Source: Oscillospiraceae bacterium (GTDB taxonomy: Bacteria; Bacillota; Clostridia; Oscillospirales; Oscillospiraceae). From it: a stretch of 33,436 nt of DNA. This document shows, piece by piece, positions 15,225 to 22,260 of the stretch (its first letter is position 1; each line of letters starts with the position of its first letter). The position numbers were made by a program, and so were the translations under genes. The stretch spans positions 1 to 33,436 of the forward strand of contig SVKV01000021.1 in assembly GCA_015068305.1 (NCBI GenBank), read 5' to 3'. Below the pieces are notes generated by a model, which searched no databases, was not told the DNA's origin, and was given only the letters and a program-made list of their open reading frames with translations.

Positions 15225-16837
15225 TAAGCATTCTCCTTCTGCTTTTTCTGTTCCATCCAGTACAGGTACTCGTCGTAGGTGCCGTAACGGTCCACGATGG
15301 TGCCGTCGGGCTGGAAGGCGATGACACGGTTACAGGTGGATTCCAGCATCTCGTGGTCGTGGGAGGCCAGCAGCACAACGCCGGAGAATGCTTCGAGGCC
15401 CTTGTTGACTGCCTGGATAGATTCCATATCCAGGTGGTTGGTGGGCTGGTCCAGCAGGACCACGTTGGCGCCACTGAGCATCATCTTGGAGAGCATGCAG
15501 CGGACCTTCTCACCGCCGGAGAGCACATGGACCTGCTTGAAAACATCTTCATTGCCGAAGAGCATCCGGCCCAGGAAGCCCCGGAGGTACACATCGTCCT
15601 TCTTGGCGGAGTACTGACGCAGCCAGTCAACCAGCTCCATGGTGTTGCCCTCAAAGTAGGGGGTGTTGTCCTTGGGAAGGTAGGAGCGGACGGTGGAGAT
15701 GCCCCACTTGATGGAGCCTTCATCGGGCTCCAGCTCGCCCATGAGAATCTGGAACAGAGCGGTCTGAGCCTTCTCGTTTTCACCCACGAAGGCGATCTTG
15801 TCGTTGCGGCCCACGGAGAAATAGACCTTGTCCAGGAGCTTTTCGCCGTCGACGGTGACGGAAACATCCTTGACGGTCAGAATATCCTTGCCCAGTTCCC
15901 GTTCGGGCATGAATCCCACGAAGGGATAGCGGCGGGTGGAGCAGGGCATTTCCTCGACGGTCAGCTTGTCCAGCAGCTTGCGGCGGGCGGTAGCCTGCTT
16001 GGCCTTGGACTTATTGGCAGAGAAACGCTGGATGAACAGCTGCAGCTCTTCAATCTTCTCCTGGTTCTTCTTGTTCTTGTTGCGCAGCATGGCCTGGACC
16101 ATCTGAGAAGACTCGTACCAGAAGTCATAGTTGCCCACGTACATCTTGATCTTGCCGTAGTCGATATCAACGGTGTGGGTGCAGACGGTGTTCAGGAAGT
16201 GGCGGTCATGGGAAACAGCGATGACCATGCCGGGGAAATCCAGCAGGAAGTCTTCCAGCCAGTTGATGGCTTCGATGTCCAGGTTGTTGGTGGGCTCGTC
16301 CAGCATGACGATGTCGGGATTGCCGAACAGCGCCTGGGCAAGCAGAACCTTGACCTTCAGACGGGGATCGGTAGAGCCCATCAGATCGTAGTGCATATCG
16401 GTGCCGATACCCAGGCCCTGGAGCAGGCGGGATGCATCGGATTCTGCTTCCCAGCCGTTCATTTCGGCAAATTCTGCCTCCAGATCGGCGGCCCGGAGAC
16501 CGTCCTCGTCGGTGAAATCGGGCTTTTCGTAGATGGCATCCTTCTCCTTCATCACTTCATACAGGTGGGCATTGCCCATGATGACGGTGTCCAGGATGGT
16601 ATACTCGTCGTAGGCATTCTGGTTCTGCTTCAGAACGGAAACGCGCTTGTCGGGGTCCACGGTGACGGAGCCGTTGGTGGATTCCAGCTCTCCGGTGAGG
16701 ATCCGCAGGAAAGTGGATTTGCCGGCGCCGTTGGCACCGATGATGCCGTAGCAGTTGCCGGGGAGGAACTGCAGGTCCACGTGCTGGAACAGCCACTGAC
16801 CGCCGAACTGCATGCCGAGATTAGAAACTGTGATCAT
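15224..16837 (-). CDS. ABC-F family ATPase with one degenerate ATPase site
   Basis: 537-residue soluble protein of two ABC domains without membrane segments, like the ribosome-associated ABC-F proteins of the YkpA/YbiT branch. Domain 1 has a full Walker A (G-A-N-G-A-G-K-S-T, 34-42) and D-E-P-T-N-N-L-D but no S-G-G signature (G-S-T-D-P-R-L-K-V-K-V near 160-172). A charged helical linker (about 245-310) follows. Domain 2 has a normal L-S-G-G-E-K-V-R (near 440), but its Walker A reads G-E-N-E-K-A-Q-T-A without the Lys, and its Walker B reads D-Q-P-T-N-H-L-D with Gln for Glu. One composite site is therefore intact and the other degenerate. A role in relieving ribosome stalling is likely from family knowledge; drug resistance is possible but not shown. 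GGAG supports the ATG at 16837. Confidence 0.92.
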   Translation of the reverse strand: MITVSNLGMQFGGQWLFQHVDLQFLPGNCYGIIGANGAGKSTFLRILTGELESTNGSVTVDPDKRVSVLKQNQNAYDEYTILDTVIMGNAHLYEVMKEKDAIYEKPDFTDEDGLRAADLEAEFAEMNGWEAESDASRLLQGLGIGTDMHYDLMGSTDPRLKVKVLLAQALFGNPDIVMLDEPTNNLDIEAINWLEDFLLDFPGMVIAVSHDRHFLNTVCTHTVDIDYGKIKMYVGNYDFWYESSQMVQAMLRNKNKKNQEKIEELQLFIQRFSANKSKAKQATARRKLLDKLTVEEMPCSTRRYPFVGFMPERELGKDILTVKDVSVTVDGEKLLDKVYFSVGRNDKIAFVGENEKAQTALFQILMGELEPDEGSIKWGISTVRSYLPKDNTPYFEGNTMELVDWLRQYSAKKDDVYLRGFLGRMLFGNEDVFKQVHVLSGGEKVRCMLSKMMLSGANVVLLDQPTNHLDMESIQAVNKGLEAFSGVVLLASHDHEMLESTCNRVIAFQPDGTIVDRYGTYDEYLYWMEQKKQKENA

Positions 16838-16920
16838 GTCTTACTCCTTATATATACATTATTTTTTAAACAGGTTCAGATGGGGTATGCGCATACTTCC
16901 ACACATACTCATACAGAATA

Positions 16921-16948
16921 ATCATACCACAAAATTCGAAATAATCAA
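16921..16948 (-). promoter_or_regulatory. Promoter of the ABC-F-argS-SDR operon
   Basis: On the minus strand, TTGATT (16948-16943), spacer 16, TATGAT (16926-16921). This gives a 5' leader of about 75-80 bases before the ABC-F start. Confidence 0.6.
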
Positions 16949-17013
16949 TGGAGGATTGGCATCTTTTTGGAAATTTGAAATATGAACAATCGGATAACTT
17001 TCTTGGAAAGGGG

Positions 17014-17041
17014 TTGCATTTTCTTTTTCGTGTGTTATAAT
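17014..17041 (+). promoter_or_regulatory. htpG promoter
   Basis: TTGCAT at 17014-17019, spacer 16, TATAAT at 17036-17041, with an extended -10 TGT (17033-17035). The CIRCE element begins two bases after the -10 box and so covers the start of transcription. Confidence 0.85.
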
Positions 17042-17042
17042 T

Positions 17043-17069
17043 TTAGCACTCAGACAAAAAGAGTGCTAA
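17043..17069 (+). promoter_or_regulatory. CIRCE operator (HrcA-binding site) upstream of htpG
   Basis: TTAGCACTC (17043-17051), nine-base spacer, GAGTGCTAA (17061-17069), an exact match to the CIRCE consensus TTAGCACTC-N9-GAGTGCTAA. It lies over the transcription start and 24 bases before the start codon. HrcA would repress here until heat stress titrates GroEL. hrcA itself is not in the window. Confidence 0.97.
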
Positions 17070-17093
17070 AAATCATAAGGAGCGAAAAGCACA

Positions 17094-18983
17094 ATGGAAA
17101 AGAAGCAATTCAAAGCGGAGTCCCAGCGGCTGCTGGATCTGATGATCAACTCCATCTACACCCACCAGGAGATATTCCTTCGGGAGATCATTTCCAACGC
17201 CAGCGATGCCATGGACAAGCTGGCCTATACGGCCCTGACAGATGACAAGGTTGGCCTTAACCGGGATGATTTTGCCATTACCATCACCCGGGACCGGGAA
17301 AACCGGGTTCTGACTGTATCCGACAACGGCATCGGCATGAACCGGGCAGAGCTGGAAGAGAACCTGGGCACCATTGCCAAGTCGGGATCTCTGTCTTTTA
17401 AAAAGGACATGGAAAAGCAGGAGGACATCGACATCATCGGCCAGTTTGGCGTGGGCTTCTATTCTGCCTTTATGGTGGCGGAATCTGTGACGGTCGTCAC
17501 AAAGAAATACGGTGAGGATACCGCATGGAAGTGGGTCTCGGACGGCACCGACGGCTATACGATTGAGCCTTGCGAAAAGGAGAATCCCGGTACCGACATC
17601 ATCATGACGCTGAAGGCCGATACCGAGGAGGAAGAATACTCCAAATACCTGGAAGAGTACGAACTGCGCAGCCTCATCAAGCGCTATTCCGATTACATCC
17701 GCTATCCCATCCGGATGGAGGTCACCGGCTCCCGGCCTGTGGAGGGCGCAGAGGGTGACGAGCCCAAGTATGAGTCCTACACGGAGATGGAAACCATCAA
17801 CTCCATGGTGCCTCTGTGGCAGCGGGCCAAGAAGGATGTGACCGAGGAAGAGTATCATTCTTTCTACCGGGATAAGTTCTTTGACTACAACAAGCCCCTT
17901 CGGGTGATTCACACCAGCGCAGAAGGTTCTGTTTCCTTCAAGGCGCTGCTCTATATCCCCGGGAAGGCGCCCTTCGATTTCTACTCCAAGGAATTCAAGC
18001 CCGGCCTGCAGCTGTATTCCTCCGGTGTCATGATCATGGAAAACTGTGAGGATCTGCTGCCCGAGCACTTCCGCTTTGTCCGGGGCATTGTGGACACCCA
18101 GGACATTTCTCTGAATATCAGCCGTGAGATGCTGCAGCACAATCGGCAGCTGACCATCATTGCCCGGAACATCGAAAAGAAGATCAAGGCAGAGCTGAAA
18201 TCTCTGATGGCAGATGATCGGGAGAACTATGAGAAGTTCTTTGCTTCCTTCGGCCGTCAGCTGAAGTACTCTGCTGTGGATCAGTACGGTGCCCATAAGG
18301 ATGCGGTGCAGGATCTGCTGCTGTTCTGGAGCAACAGGGAAAAGAAGCTGGTTTCCGTGCAGGAATATGTGGATGCCATGGCGGATGGCCAGGAAAAGAT
18401 CTACTTTGTGCCCGGTGAAGATAAGAACCGTCTTGCCAAGCTGCCCCAGGTGGAAACCCTGGCAAAGCGGGGCTATGATGTACTGCTGTGCACCGAGGAT
18501 GTGGATGAGTTTATTCCCCAGACACTGATGACCTATGCCGGGAAATCCTTCTGCAATGCATCTTCTGAGGATCTGGGCCTGCAGACCGAGGAAGAGAAGA
18601 AGGAACTGGAGGAACGTTCCGAAAAGCTCAAGGGTATGCTGACCTTTGTCAAGGAAACTCTGGGTGAAAATGTGAAGGAAGTGCGGCTTTCTGCCGATCT
18701 GGGCGACCATCCCGCCTCCATGAGTCCCGAGGCCGGCATGAGCTTCGAGATGGAAAAGTATATGAAGCGGGTCAATCCCGAATTTGCTTTCCCTGTAGGC
18801 CGGATTCTGGAACTGAATCCGGAACACGAGGCGGTTAAGGCGATGGAAAAGGCCATGACCGAGGATGCCATGAAGGCAAGAGATTTTGCAAAGATCCTCA
18901 TGTACCAGGCACAGCTGATGGCGGACCTGCCCATTGCGGATGTGGCGGAGTATACAGCCCTTGTGTGCCGACTGATGAAATAA
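17094..18983 (+). CDS. htpG: Hsp90-family chaperone HtpG
   Basis: 629-residue cytosolic ATP-dependent chaperone. The N-terminal GHKL ATP-binding domain shows I-I-S-N-A-S-D-A-M-D at about 32-41, D-N-G-I-G-M at 77-82 and G-Q-F-G-V-G-F-Y-S at 116-124. The middle domain and the C-terminal dimerisation domain complete a normal-length bacterial Hsp90. AAGGAGCG (17078-17085) fits the ATG at 17094. The gene is monocistronic, between a CIRCE-controlled promoter and a strong hairpin. CIRCE control differs from Bacillus subtilis, where htpG is not in the HrcA regulon. Confidence 0.97.
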   Translation: MEKKQFKAESQRLLDLMINSIYTHQEIFLREIISNASDAMDKLAYTALTDDKVGLNRDDFAITITRDRENRVLTVSDNGIGMNRAELEENLGTIAKSGSLSFKKDMEKQEDIDIIGQFGVGFYSAFMVAESVTVVTKKYGEDTAWKWVSDGTDGYTIEPCEKENPGTDIIMTLKADTEEEEYSKYLEEYELRSLIKRYSDYIRYPIRMEVTGSRPVEGAEGDEPKYESYTEMETINSMVPLWQRAKKDVTEEEYHSFYRDKFFDYNKPLRVIHTSAEGSVSFKALLYIPGKAPFDFYSKEFKPGLQLYSSGVMIMENCEDLLPEHFRFVRGIVDTQDISLNISREMLQHNRQLTIIARNIEKKIKAELKSLMADDRENYEKFFASFGRQLKYSAVDQYGAHKDAVQDLLLFWSNREKKLVSVQEYVDAMADGQEKIYFVPGEDKNRLAKLPQVETLAKRGYDVLLCTEDVDEFIPQTLMTYAGKSFCNASSEDLGLQTEEEKKELEERSEKLKGMLTFVKETLGENVKEVRLSADLGDHPASMSPEAGMSFEMEKYMKRVNPEFAFPVGRILELNPEHEAVKAMEKAMTEDAMKARDFAKILMYQAQLMADLPIADVAEYTALVCRLMK

Positions 18984-18987
18984 GACG

Positions 18988-19020
18988 TTGCCGCCGGAAT
19001 GATTCCGGCGGCAATTGTTT
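18988..19020 (+). terminator. Terminator of htpG
   Basis: Arms 18988-19000 and 19002-19014 are perfect complements around one central base, so the loop must open to about five to seven bases. The tail TTGTTT follows, four bases after the htpG stop. Confidence 0.85.
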
Positions 19021-19052
19021 ACAATTTGGGACTATCATATTTTTTCGATACC

Positions 19053-19061
19053 TGCTATACT
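19053..19061 (+). promoter_or_regulatory. Extended -10 promoter for the four-helix membrane protein
   Basis: TGC followed by TATACT (19056-19061), an extended -10 element. No good -35 box is seen. It lies 31 bases before the ATG at 19092. Confidence 0.5.
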
Positions 19062-19091
19062 GTAACTTAAGAAAGAAAAGGAGGTATCATC

Positions 19092-19769
19092 ATGACCGAA
19101 ATGTACGAATTTGAGCGATTCCTGGAAGAATATATGGAGTACGGCCTGGGAATGGGTCTGCTGTCCAATTTCTGGTCCGTTGGCCTGAGCATTGCAACCT
19201 ATGTGCTGACCGGCCTTGCCCTTTACACTCTGGCAAAGCGCCGGGGCATTCAGAAAGCCTGGCTCAGCTGGGTTCCGGTGCTGAACTGCTGGATTCTGGG
19301 CTCCCTTTCCGACCAGTACCGGTATGTGGTCAAGGGGGAAGTGAAGAATAAGCGCAAGGCCCTGCTGATTCTGAACATCATTACCTGGGCAATTTCTGTT
19401 GCCATGGTCGTGGTTGCAGTTGGGATGCTGATTGGTATTGTGGGTGCTGCCATGGGCGGCGGCATCAATGAAGATGCGATGCTGGAAATGGTAATGGGTC
19501 CTGTGCTGGGCATTCTGGGTCTGTGCCTGCCGCTGATGGGCGTGGGCATTGCCACCGCAGTAATCCGCTATATGGCGCTGTACGATGTTTATACTTCCTG
19601 CACGCCCCAGAACAATGTGGTTTTCCTGGTGCTGAGCATTCTGTTTTCTGTTACGGAGCCCTTCTTCCTGTTCTTTACCCGGAACAAGGACGATGGCATG
19701 CCTCCCAGAAAGCAGGAGCCTGTGTATGAAGCCCCCCAGGAACCCTGGAGCAATACGGAATACCTGTAA
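19092..19769 (+). CDS. Predicted four-helix membrane protein, function unknown
   Basis: 225 residues with hydrophobic segments at about 28-48, 90-118, 135-157 and 176-195. An acidic aromatic N-terminus precedes them, and the Pro/Glu-rich tail (from about 200) looks cytoplasmic and disordered. A W-L-S-W-V-P-V-L-N-C-W segment near 57-67 resembles the conserved W-x-P-x-x-N/Y block of small DUF-type membrane proteins in Clostridia, but I cannot name a family. AAAGGAGGT (19077-19085) is an excellent ribosome binding site for the ATG at 19092. It has its own promoter and terminator, so it is monocistronic. No role is suggested by its neighbours. Confidence 0.8.
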   Translation: MTEMYEFERFLEEYMEYGLGMGLLSNFWSVGLSIATYVLTGLALYTLAKRRGIQKAWLSWVPVLNCWILGSLSDQYRYVVKGEVKNKRKALLILNIITWAISVAMVVVAVGMLIGIVGAAMGGGINEDAMLEMVMGPVLGILGLCLPLMGVGIATAVIRYMALYDVYTSCTPQNNVVFLVLSILFSVTEPFFLFFTRNKDDGMPPRKQEPVYEAPQEPWSNTEYL

Positions 19770-19773
19770 AAAG

Positions 19774-19804
19774 AAATCCGGCAGAGGAATCTGCCGGATT
19801 TTTC
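19774..19804 (+). terminator. Terminator of the four-helix membrane protein gene
   Basis: Perfect 12-bp stem, 19774-19785 with 19790-19801, GGAA loop, followed by a T-run. It ends immediately before the -35 box of the next promoter. Confidence 0.9.
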
Positions 19805-19833
19805 TTGACTTTTTTACGCGGAACTAGTATGAT
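19805..19833 (+). promoter_or_regulatory. Promoter of the AbrB-glycosyltransferase operon
   Basis: TTGACT at 19805-19810, spacer 17, TATGAT at 19828-19833. The near-consensus elements predict strong activity unless repressed; the -10 box lies inside an inverted repeat. Confidence 0.85.
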
Positions 19834-19853
19834 TGGTATAACTAATCATACTA
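19825..19853 (+). promoter_or_regulatory. Palindromic operator overlapping the -10 box
   Basis: TAGTATGATT (19825-19834) and AATCATACTA (19844-19853) are exact complements separated by nine bases. The left arm contains the -10 hexamer and the right arm abuts the ribosome binding site AAAGGAGG. The placement fits a repressor site, possibly for the AbrB-like product itself or an unlinked TetR/GntR-type repressor. Symmetry is seen; function is inferred. Confidence 0.7.
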
Positions 19854-19867
19854 AAGGAGGCATATCT

Positions 19868-20080
19868 ATGGATTTCCCAAACGGAAAGTATGCATGGATG
19901 GTCAAAATCGGAGAGAAAGGGCAGTTTGTAATTCCCAAGGAAGCCCGGGATATGTTTGACCTTCAGCCGGGGAGCACCATTCTGGTGCTGGGAGATGTGA
20001 AGCGGGGACTGGCGATTCTGCCCCGGGAAGCACAGAGTGCGTTTATCTCCCAAATCTTTGAGGAAACTGACCATGAGTAA
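19868..20080 (+). CDS. AbrB/MazE/SpoVT-type DNA-binding protein
   Basis: 70-residue protein made almost entirely of one swapped-hairpin AbrB domain. The core V-K-I-G-E-K-G-Q-F-V-I-P-K-E-A-R runs from about residue 13 to 28, followed by the usual P-G-S-T-I-L-V-L-G-D turn. Such proteins dimerise and bind DNA as transition-state regulators or antitoxins. AAAGGAGG (19853-19860) sits seven bases before the ATG at 19868. The gene overlaps the next by eight bases, so its dosage is tied to the glycosyltransferase. No toxin gene is present, so a regulator is more likely than an antitoxin. Autoregulation through the palindrome upstream is plausible but unproven. Confidence 0.88.
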   Translation: MDFPNGKYAWMVKIGEKGQFVIPKEARDMFDLQPGSTILVLGDVKRGLAILPREAQSAFISQIFEETDHE

Positions 20081-21245
20081 AATCGTCTTTTTCTGTATCC
20101 CGGCCCATGGACACACCAACCCCACACTGGGGGTGGTCCGGGAACTGGTGGCCCGGGGACATGAGGTTTGGTATTACTCCTACAACCTGATGCGTGAGAA
20201 GATTGAAGAAGCGGGGGCCATATTTGTATCCTGTGACGATTATGACATGGAGCAGAAGCTGACACCGAAGGATGCGGTTCGGCTGGGTAAGGATCTTGCG
20301 TTTTCCGTGAAAGTTCTGGTGGATACCACATTGGCCCTGGACGATCCGGTGATCCGGCATATGAGGGAATTGAAGCCGGACTGCATCGTGGCGGATTCCA
20401 TGGCAGTCTGGGGCAAGGCCGTAGCCCTGAAGCTGGGAATTCCGTTTGTTTCCTCCACAACTACTTTTGCATTCAATCAGCACTCCGCGAAAATCATGAA
20501 GCAGAGTCCGGCGCAGATGCTGGGTATGCTGTTCTCCCTGCCGAAGATCAACAAGGACATAAAACGGCTGCAGGACAGGGGATACCCGGTAAAAAGCTTT
20601 TTGGATATCATCCGGAATGATGAAAACACCCATACTGTGGTCTATACCTCACCGCAGTTTCAGCCCTGTGCGGAAACCTTTTCGGACAGGTATGCCTTTG
20701 TAGGCCCGTCCATCCGGCCCGCGGTGGAAAAAATCGAAAAGACCGGCGAAAAACTGGTCTATATCTCCATGGGAACGGTCAACAACAATATGGCAAAGCT
20801 CTACCGGAACTGCATCGATGCATTTCGTGATTCATCCTGTCAGGTGATCCTGTCTGTGGGAAATCTGGTGAATATTCAGGAATTTGCGGATCTGCCGGAA
20901 AACATCGGCGTGTTTTCCCATGTGGATCAGATCGCAGTGCTTCAGCAGGCGGATGTGTTTGTGACCCACTGCGGTATGAATTCGGTCAGCGAGGGACTGT
21001 ATTTCGGCGTTCCGCTGGTGATGCTTCCCCAGACCTCGGAGCAGCATGGGGTGGCCGCCCGGGTCCTGCAGATGGAAGCCGGCGTGGAACTGAAAAAAAC
21101 CGCTCCCGAAGATATCCGGGAAGCGGTTGGGCAGGTTCTGGAGGATGCACGCTATCAAAAGAATGCACAGATGATCGCAGAGGGCTTTCGCAGCTGCGCC
21201 GGAGCAAAGGGGGCAGCAGACAAGATTCTCAGTGTTTGCAGATAA
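20073..21245 (+). CDS. MGT/UGT-type (GT1 family) glycosyltransferase
   Basis: 390-residue GT-B fold enzyme that would move a sugar from a nucleotide sugar to a small hydrophobic acceptor. The N-terminal acceptor domain begins with a Rossmann strand and P-A-H-G-H-T-N-P (10-17). The C-terminal donor domain has the family block T-H-C-G-M-N-S-V-S-E-G from about 298, then G-V-P-L-V-M-L-P and E-Q for the sugar. The motifs fit macrolide glycosyltransferases and related detoxifying or natural-product enzymes. The acceptor cannot be deduced. The ATG at 20073 overlaps the AbrB-like gene. No biosynthetic cluster surrounds it, so self-protection or glycolipid modification is more likely than antibiotic synthesis. 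Confidence 0.88.
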   Translation: MSKIVFFCIPAHGHTNPTLGVVRELVARGHEVWYYSYNLMREKIEEAGAIFVSCDDYDMEQKLTPKDAVRLGKDLAFSVKVLVDTTLALDDPVIRHMRELKPDCIVADSMAVWGKAVALKLGIPFVSSTTTFAFNQHSAKIMKQSPAQMLGMLFSLPKINKDIKRLQDRGYPVKSFLDIIRNDENTHTVVYTSPQFQPCAETFSDRYAFVGPSIRPAVEKIEKTGEKLVYISMGTVNNNMAKLYRNCIDAFRDSSCQVILSVGNLVNIQEFADLPENIGVFSHVDQIAVLQQADVFVTHCGMNSVSEGLYFGVPLVMLPQTSEQHGVAARVLQMEAGVELKKTAPEDIREAVGQVLEDARYQKNAQMIAEGFRSCAGAKGAADKILSVCR

Positions 21246-21246
21246 A

Positions 21247-21278
21247 AAAAGCAAGGCATCGGCTGATGCCTTGCTTTT
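21247..21278. terminator. Bidirectional terminator between glycosyltransferase and ribU
   Basis: Perfect 14-bp stem, 21247-21260 with 21265-21278, GGCT loop. A-run before and T-run after make it usable from both strands. It separates two convergent genes. Confidence 0.9.
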
Positions 21279-21283
21279 GCAGT

Positions 21284-22003
21284 TTACACGCTCTTTCCGA
21301 ACAGGGGCCTTGCCACCCGCTTGTAAAGCAGCATGGTCAGCACCGATACCATGGCAGCCTTCAGCAGATTCAGCGGAGCAACGCAGAAGAACACAAAGGA
21401 TGTCACGGAATTGACGGAGGCATGGATCTTGGCACCCATGCCGATGATGGCCTCCAGCGGAATGCCGTAAAGCTGGGCAAATTTGGGCAGCAGATAGATG
21501 GCGTTGAAGGCGGAACCGAACACCGTGATGGAAAGACTGCCCAGAACCAGACCGATGACGGCGGAATGCTTGCTCTTATGCAGATGATAAAAAACCGTGG
21601 CGGGAAGGACCAGGCTGCAGCCCACCACGAAGTTTGCAAAATCACCCACAAAGGCGGTGGAGGTGCCCTTCAGCAGCAATTTGAGCAGGATCTTGATGCC
21701 CTCGCAGGCAACGGTGGCGGAGGGGCCCAGGAAGAAACCGCACAGCAGCACCGGAAGCTCGGAGAAGTCCAGCTTGTAAAACTCCGGAGCGATGAACAGC
21801 AGGGGAAAATCCAGCATATGCAGCACCGTTGCGATGGCAGCGCAGATGCCGATGATGCTCACCCGCCGGGCGGTGCTGACGGTGCGTTTTTCCGCCATGA
21901 AACGTTCGGCAAGTTTTGCCAGCAGGGAAAGTCCTGCCACAATGAGGATGCACACCAGCACAAAACCCGTATTCTCTTTCAGATCGGTCAAAAGGCTCTG
22001 CAT
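21284..22003 (-). CDS. ribU: ECF transporter S component for riboflavin (RibU)
   Basis: 239-residue integral membrane protein with about six hydrophobic segments after a short N-terminal helix. Typical substrate-binding subunit features are the A-A-I-A-T-V-L-H-M-L-D-F-P-L block and the P-E-F-Y-K-L-D-F-S-E-L-P motif in the region that binds riboflavin in RibU. It would capture riboflavin and work with a shared EcfA1A2T module encoded elsewhere. The FMN riboswitch upstream makes the ligand assignment strong. ATG at 22003 is chosen because GAGGTGA (22018-22012) lies eight bases before it; the in-frame TTG at 22009 would be too close. The N-terminus is slightly longer than in most RibU proteins. 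Confidence 0.92.
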   Translation of the reverse strand: MQSLLTDLKENTGFVLVCILIVAGLSLLAKLAERFMAEKRTVSTARRVSIIGICAAIATVLHMLDFPLLFIAPEFYKLDFSELPVLLCGFFLGPSATVACEGIKILLKLLLKGTSTAFVGDFANFVVGCSLVLPATVFYHLHKSKHSAVIGLVLGSLSITVFGSAFNAIYLLPKFAQLYGIPLEAIIGMGAKIHASVNSVTSFVFFCVAPLNLLKAAMVSVLTMLLYKRVARPLFGKSV

Positions 22004-22021
22004 AATCAAGTCACCTCTTCA

Positions 22022-22059
22022 TAAAAATAGCGCCCTGGGTATAAAAACACTCAGGGCGC
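22022..22059 (-). terminator. Riboswitch-controlled terminator hairpin
   Basis: On the minus strand, an eight-base GC stem (22059-22052 with 22037-22030), extended by G-T, G-C and A-T pairs, is followed by a T-rich tail (22029-22023). Lying between the FMN aptamer and ribU, it is the likely expression platform: FMN binding should favour this terminator. Confidence 0.85.
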
Positions 22060-22080
22060 AAAGACATGCAAGAGATCAAA

Positions 22081-22193
22081 GTCCTTCTTCCATCCAGACT
22101 GTACTGTCGGTATCGGAGTTTCACCGATTCAACGCATGCTGCGCTCGCGGACTTTACCGCCGGTGGGGAATTTCACCCCGCCCTGAAGAACCC
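22081..22193 (-). promoter_or_regulatory. FMN riboswitch (RFN element)
   Basis: The minus strand contains the hallmark RFN blocks: GGGCGGGGTGAAATTCCCC, then ACCGGCGGTAAAGTCCGCGAGC, then GAATCGGTGAAACTCCG and CAGTCTGGATGGAAGAAGG. The outer GTTCTTC near 22192 pairs with GAAGAAG near 22085 as P1. The order and spacing match the six-stem FMN aptamer. It controls ribU through the terminator at 22022-22059. Confidence 0.96.
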
Positions 22194-22208
22194 TATGAAC
22201 TTATCTAC

Positions 22209-22237
22209 ACGATATCATGGCGGGCAGATGTTGTCAA
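22209..22237 (-). promoter_or_regulatory. Promoter of the FMN riboswitch-ribU unit
   Basis: On the minus strand, TTGACA (22237-22232), spacer 17, TATCGT (22214-22209). It places the start of transcription about ten bases before the P1 stem. Confidence 0.75.
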
Positions 22238-22260
22238 GTTTTTGTTTTTATGATAGAGTA

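Noticed and set aside
15222..15226. Possible frameshift between the ABC-F gene and argS
   Set aside because: The TAATG overlap is an ordinary stop-start coupling; both proteins have complete ends.
13065..15227. 720-codon open frame on the plus strand across argS and the SDR gene
   Set aside because: Antisense shadow of two well-supported enzymes, with low-complexity Gly/Val/Leu/Gln composition typical of such frames.
15353..16921. 522-codon plus-strand frame over the ABC-F gene
   Set aside because: Shadow frame opposite a gene with clear ABC motifs; the start has no ribosome binding site.
17073..18827. 584-codon minus-strand frame over htpG
   Set aside because: Shadow of htpG; its His/Leu/Gln-rich sequence has no recognisable domain.
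19868..21245. AbrB-like gene and glycosyltransferase as a toxin-antitoxin pair
   Set aside because: The second gene is a full-length 390-residue GT-B enzyme, unlike any known MazF-type or similar toxin.
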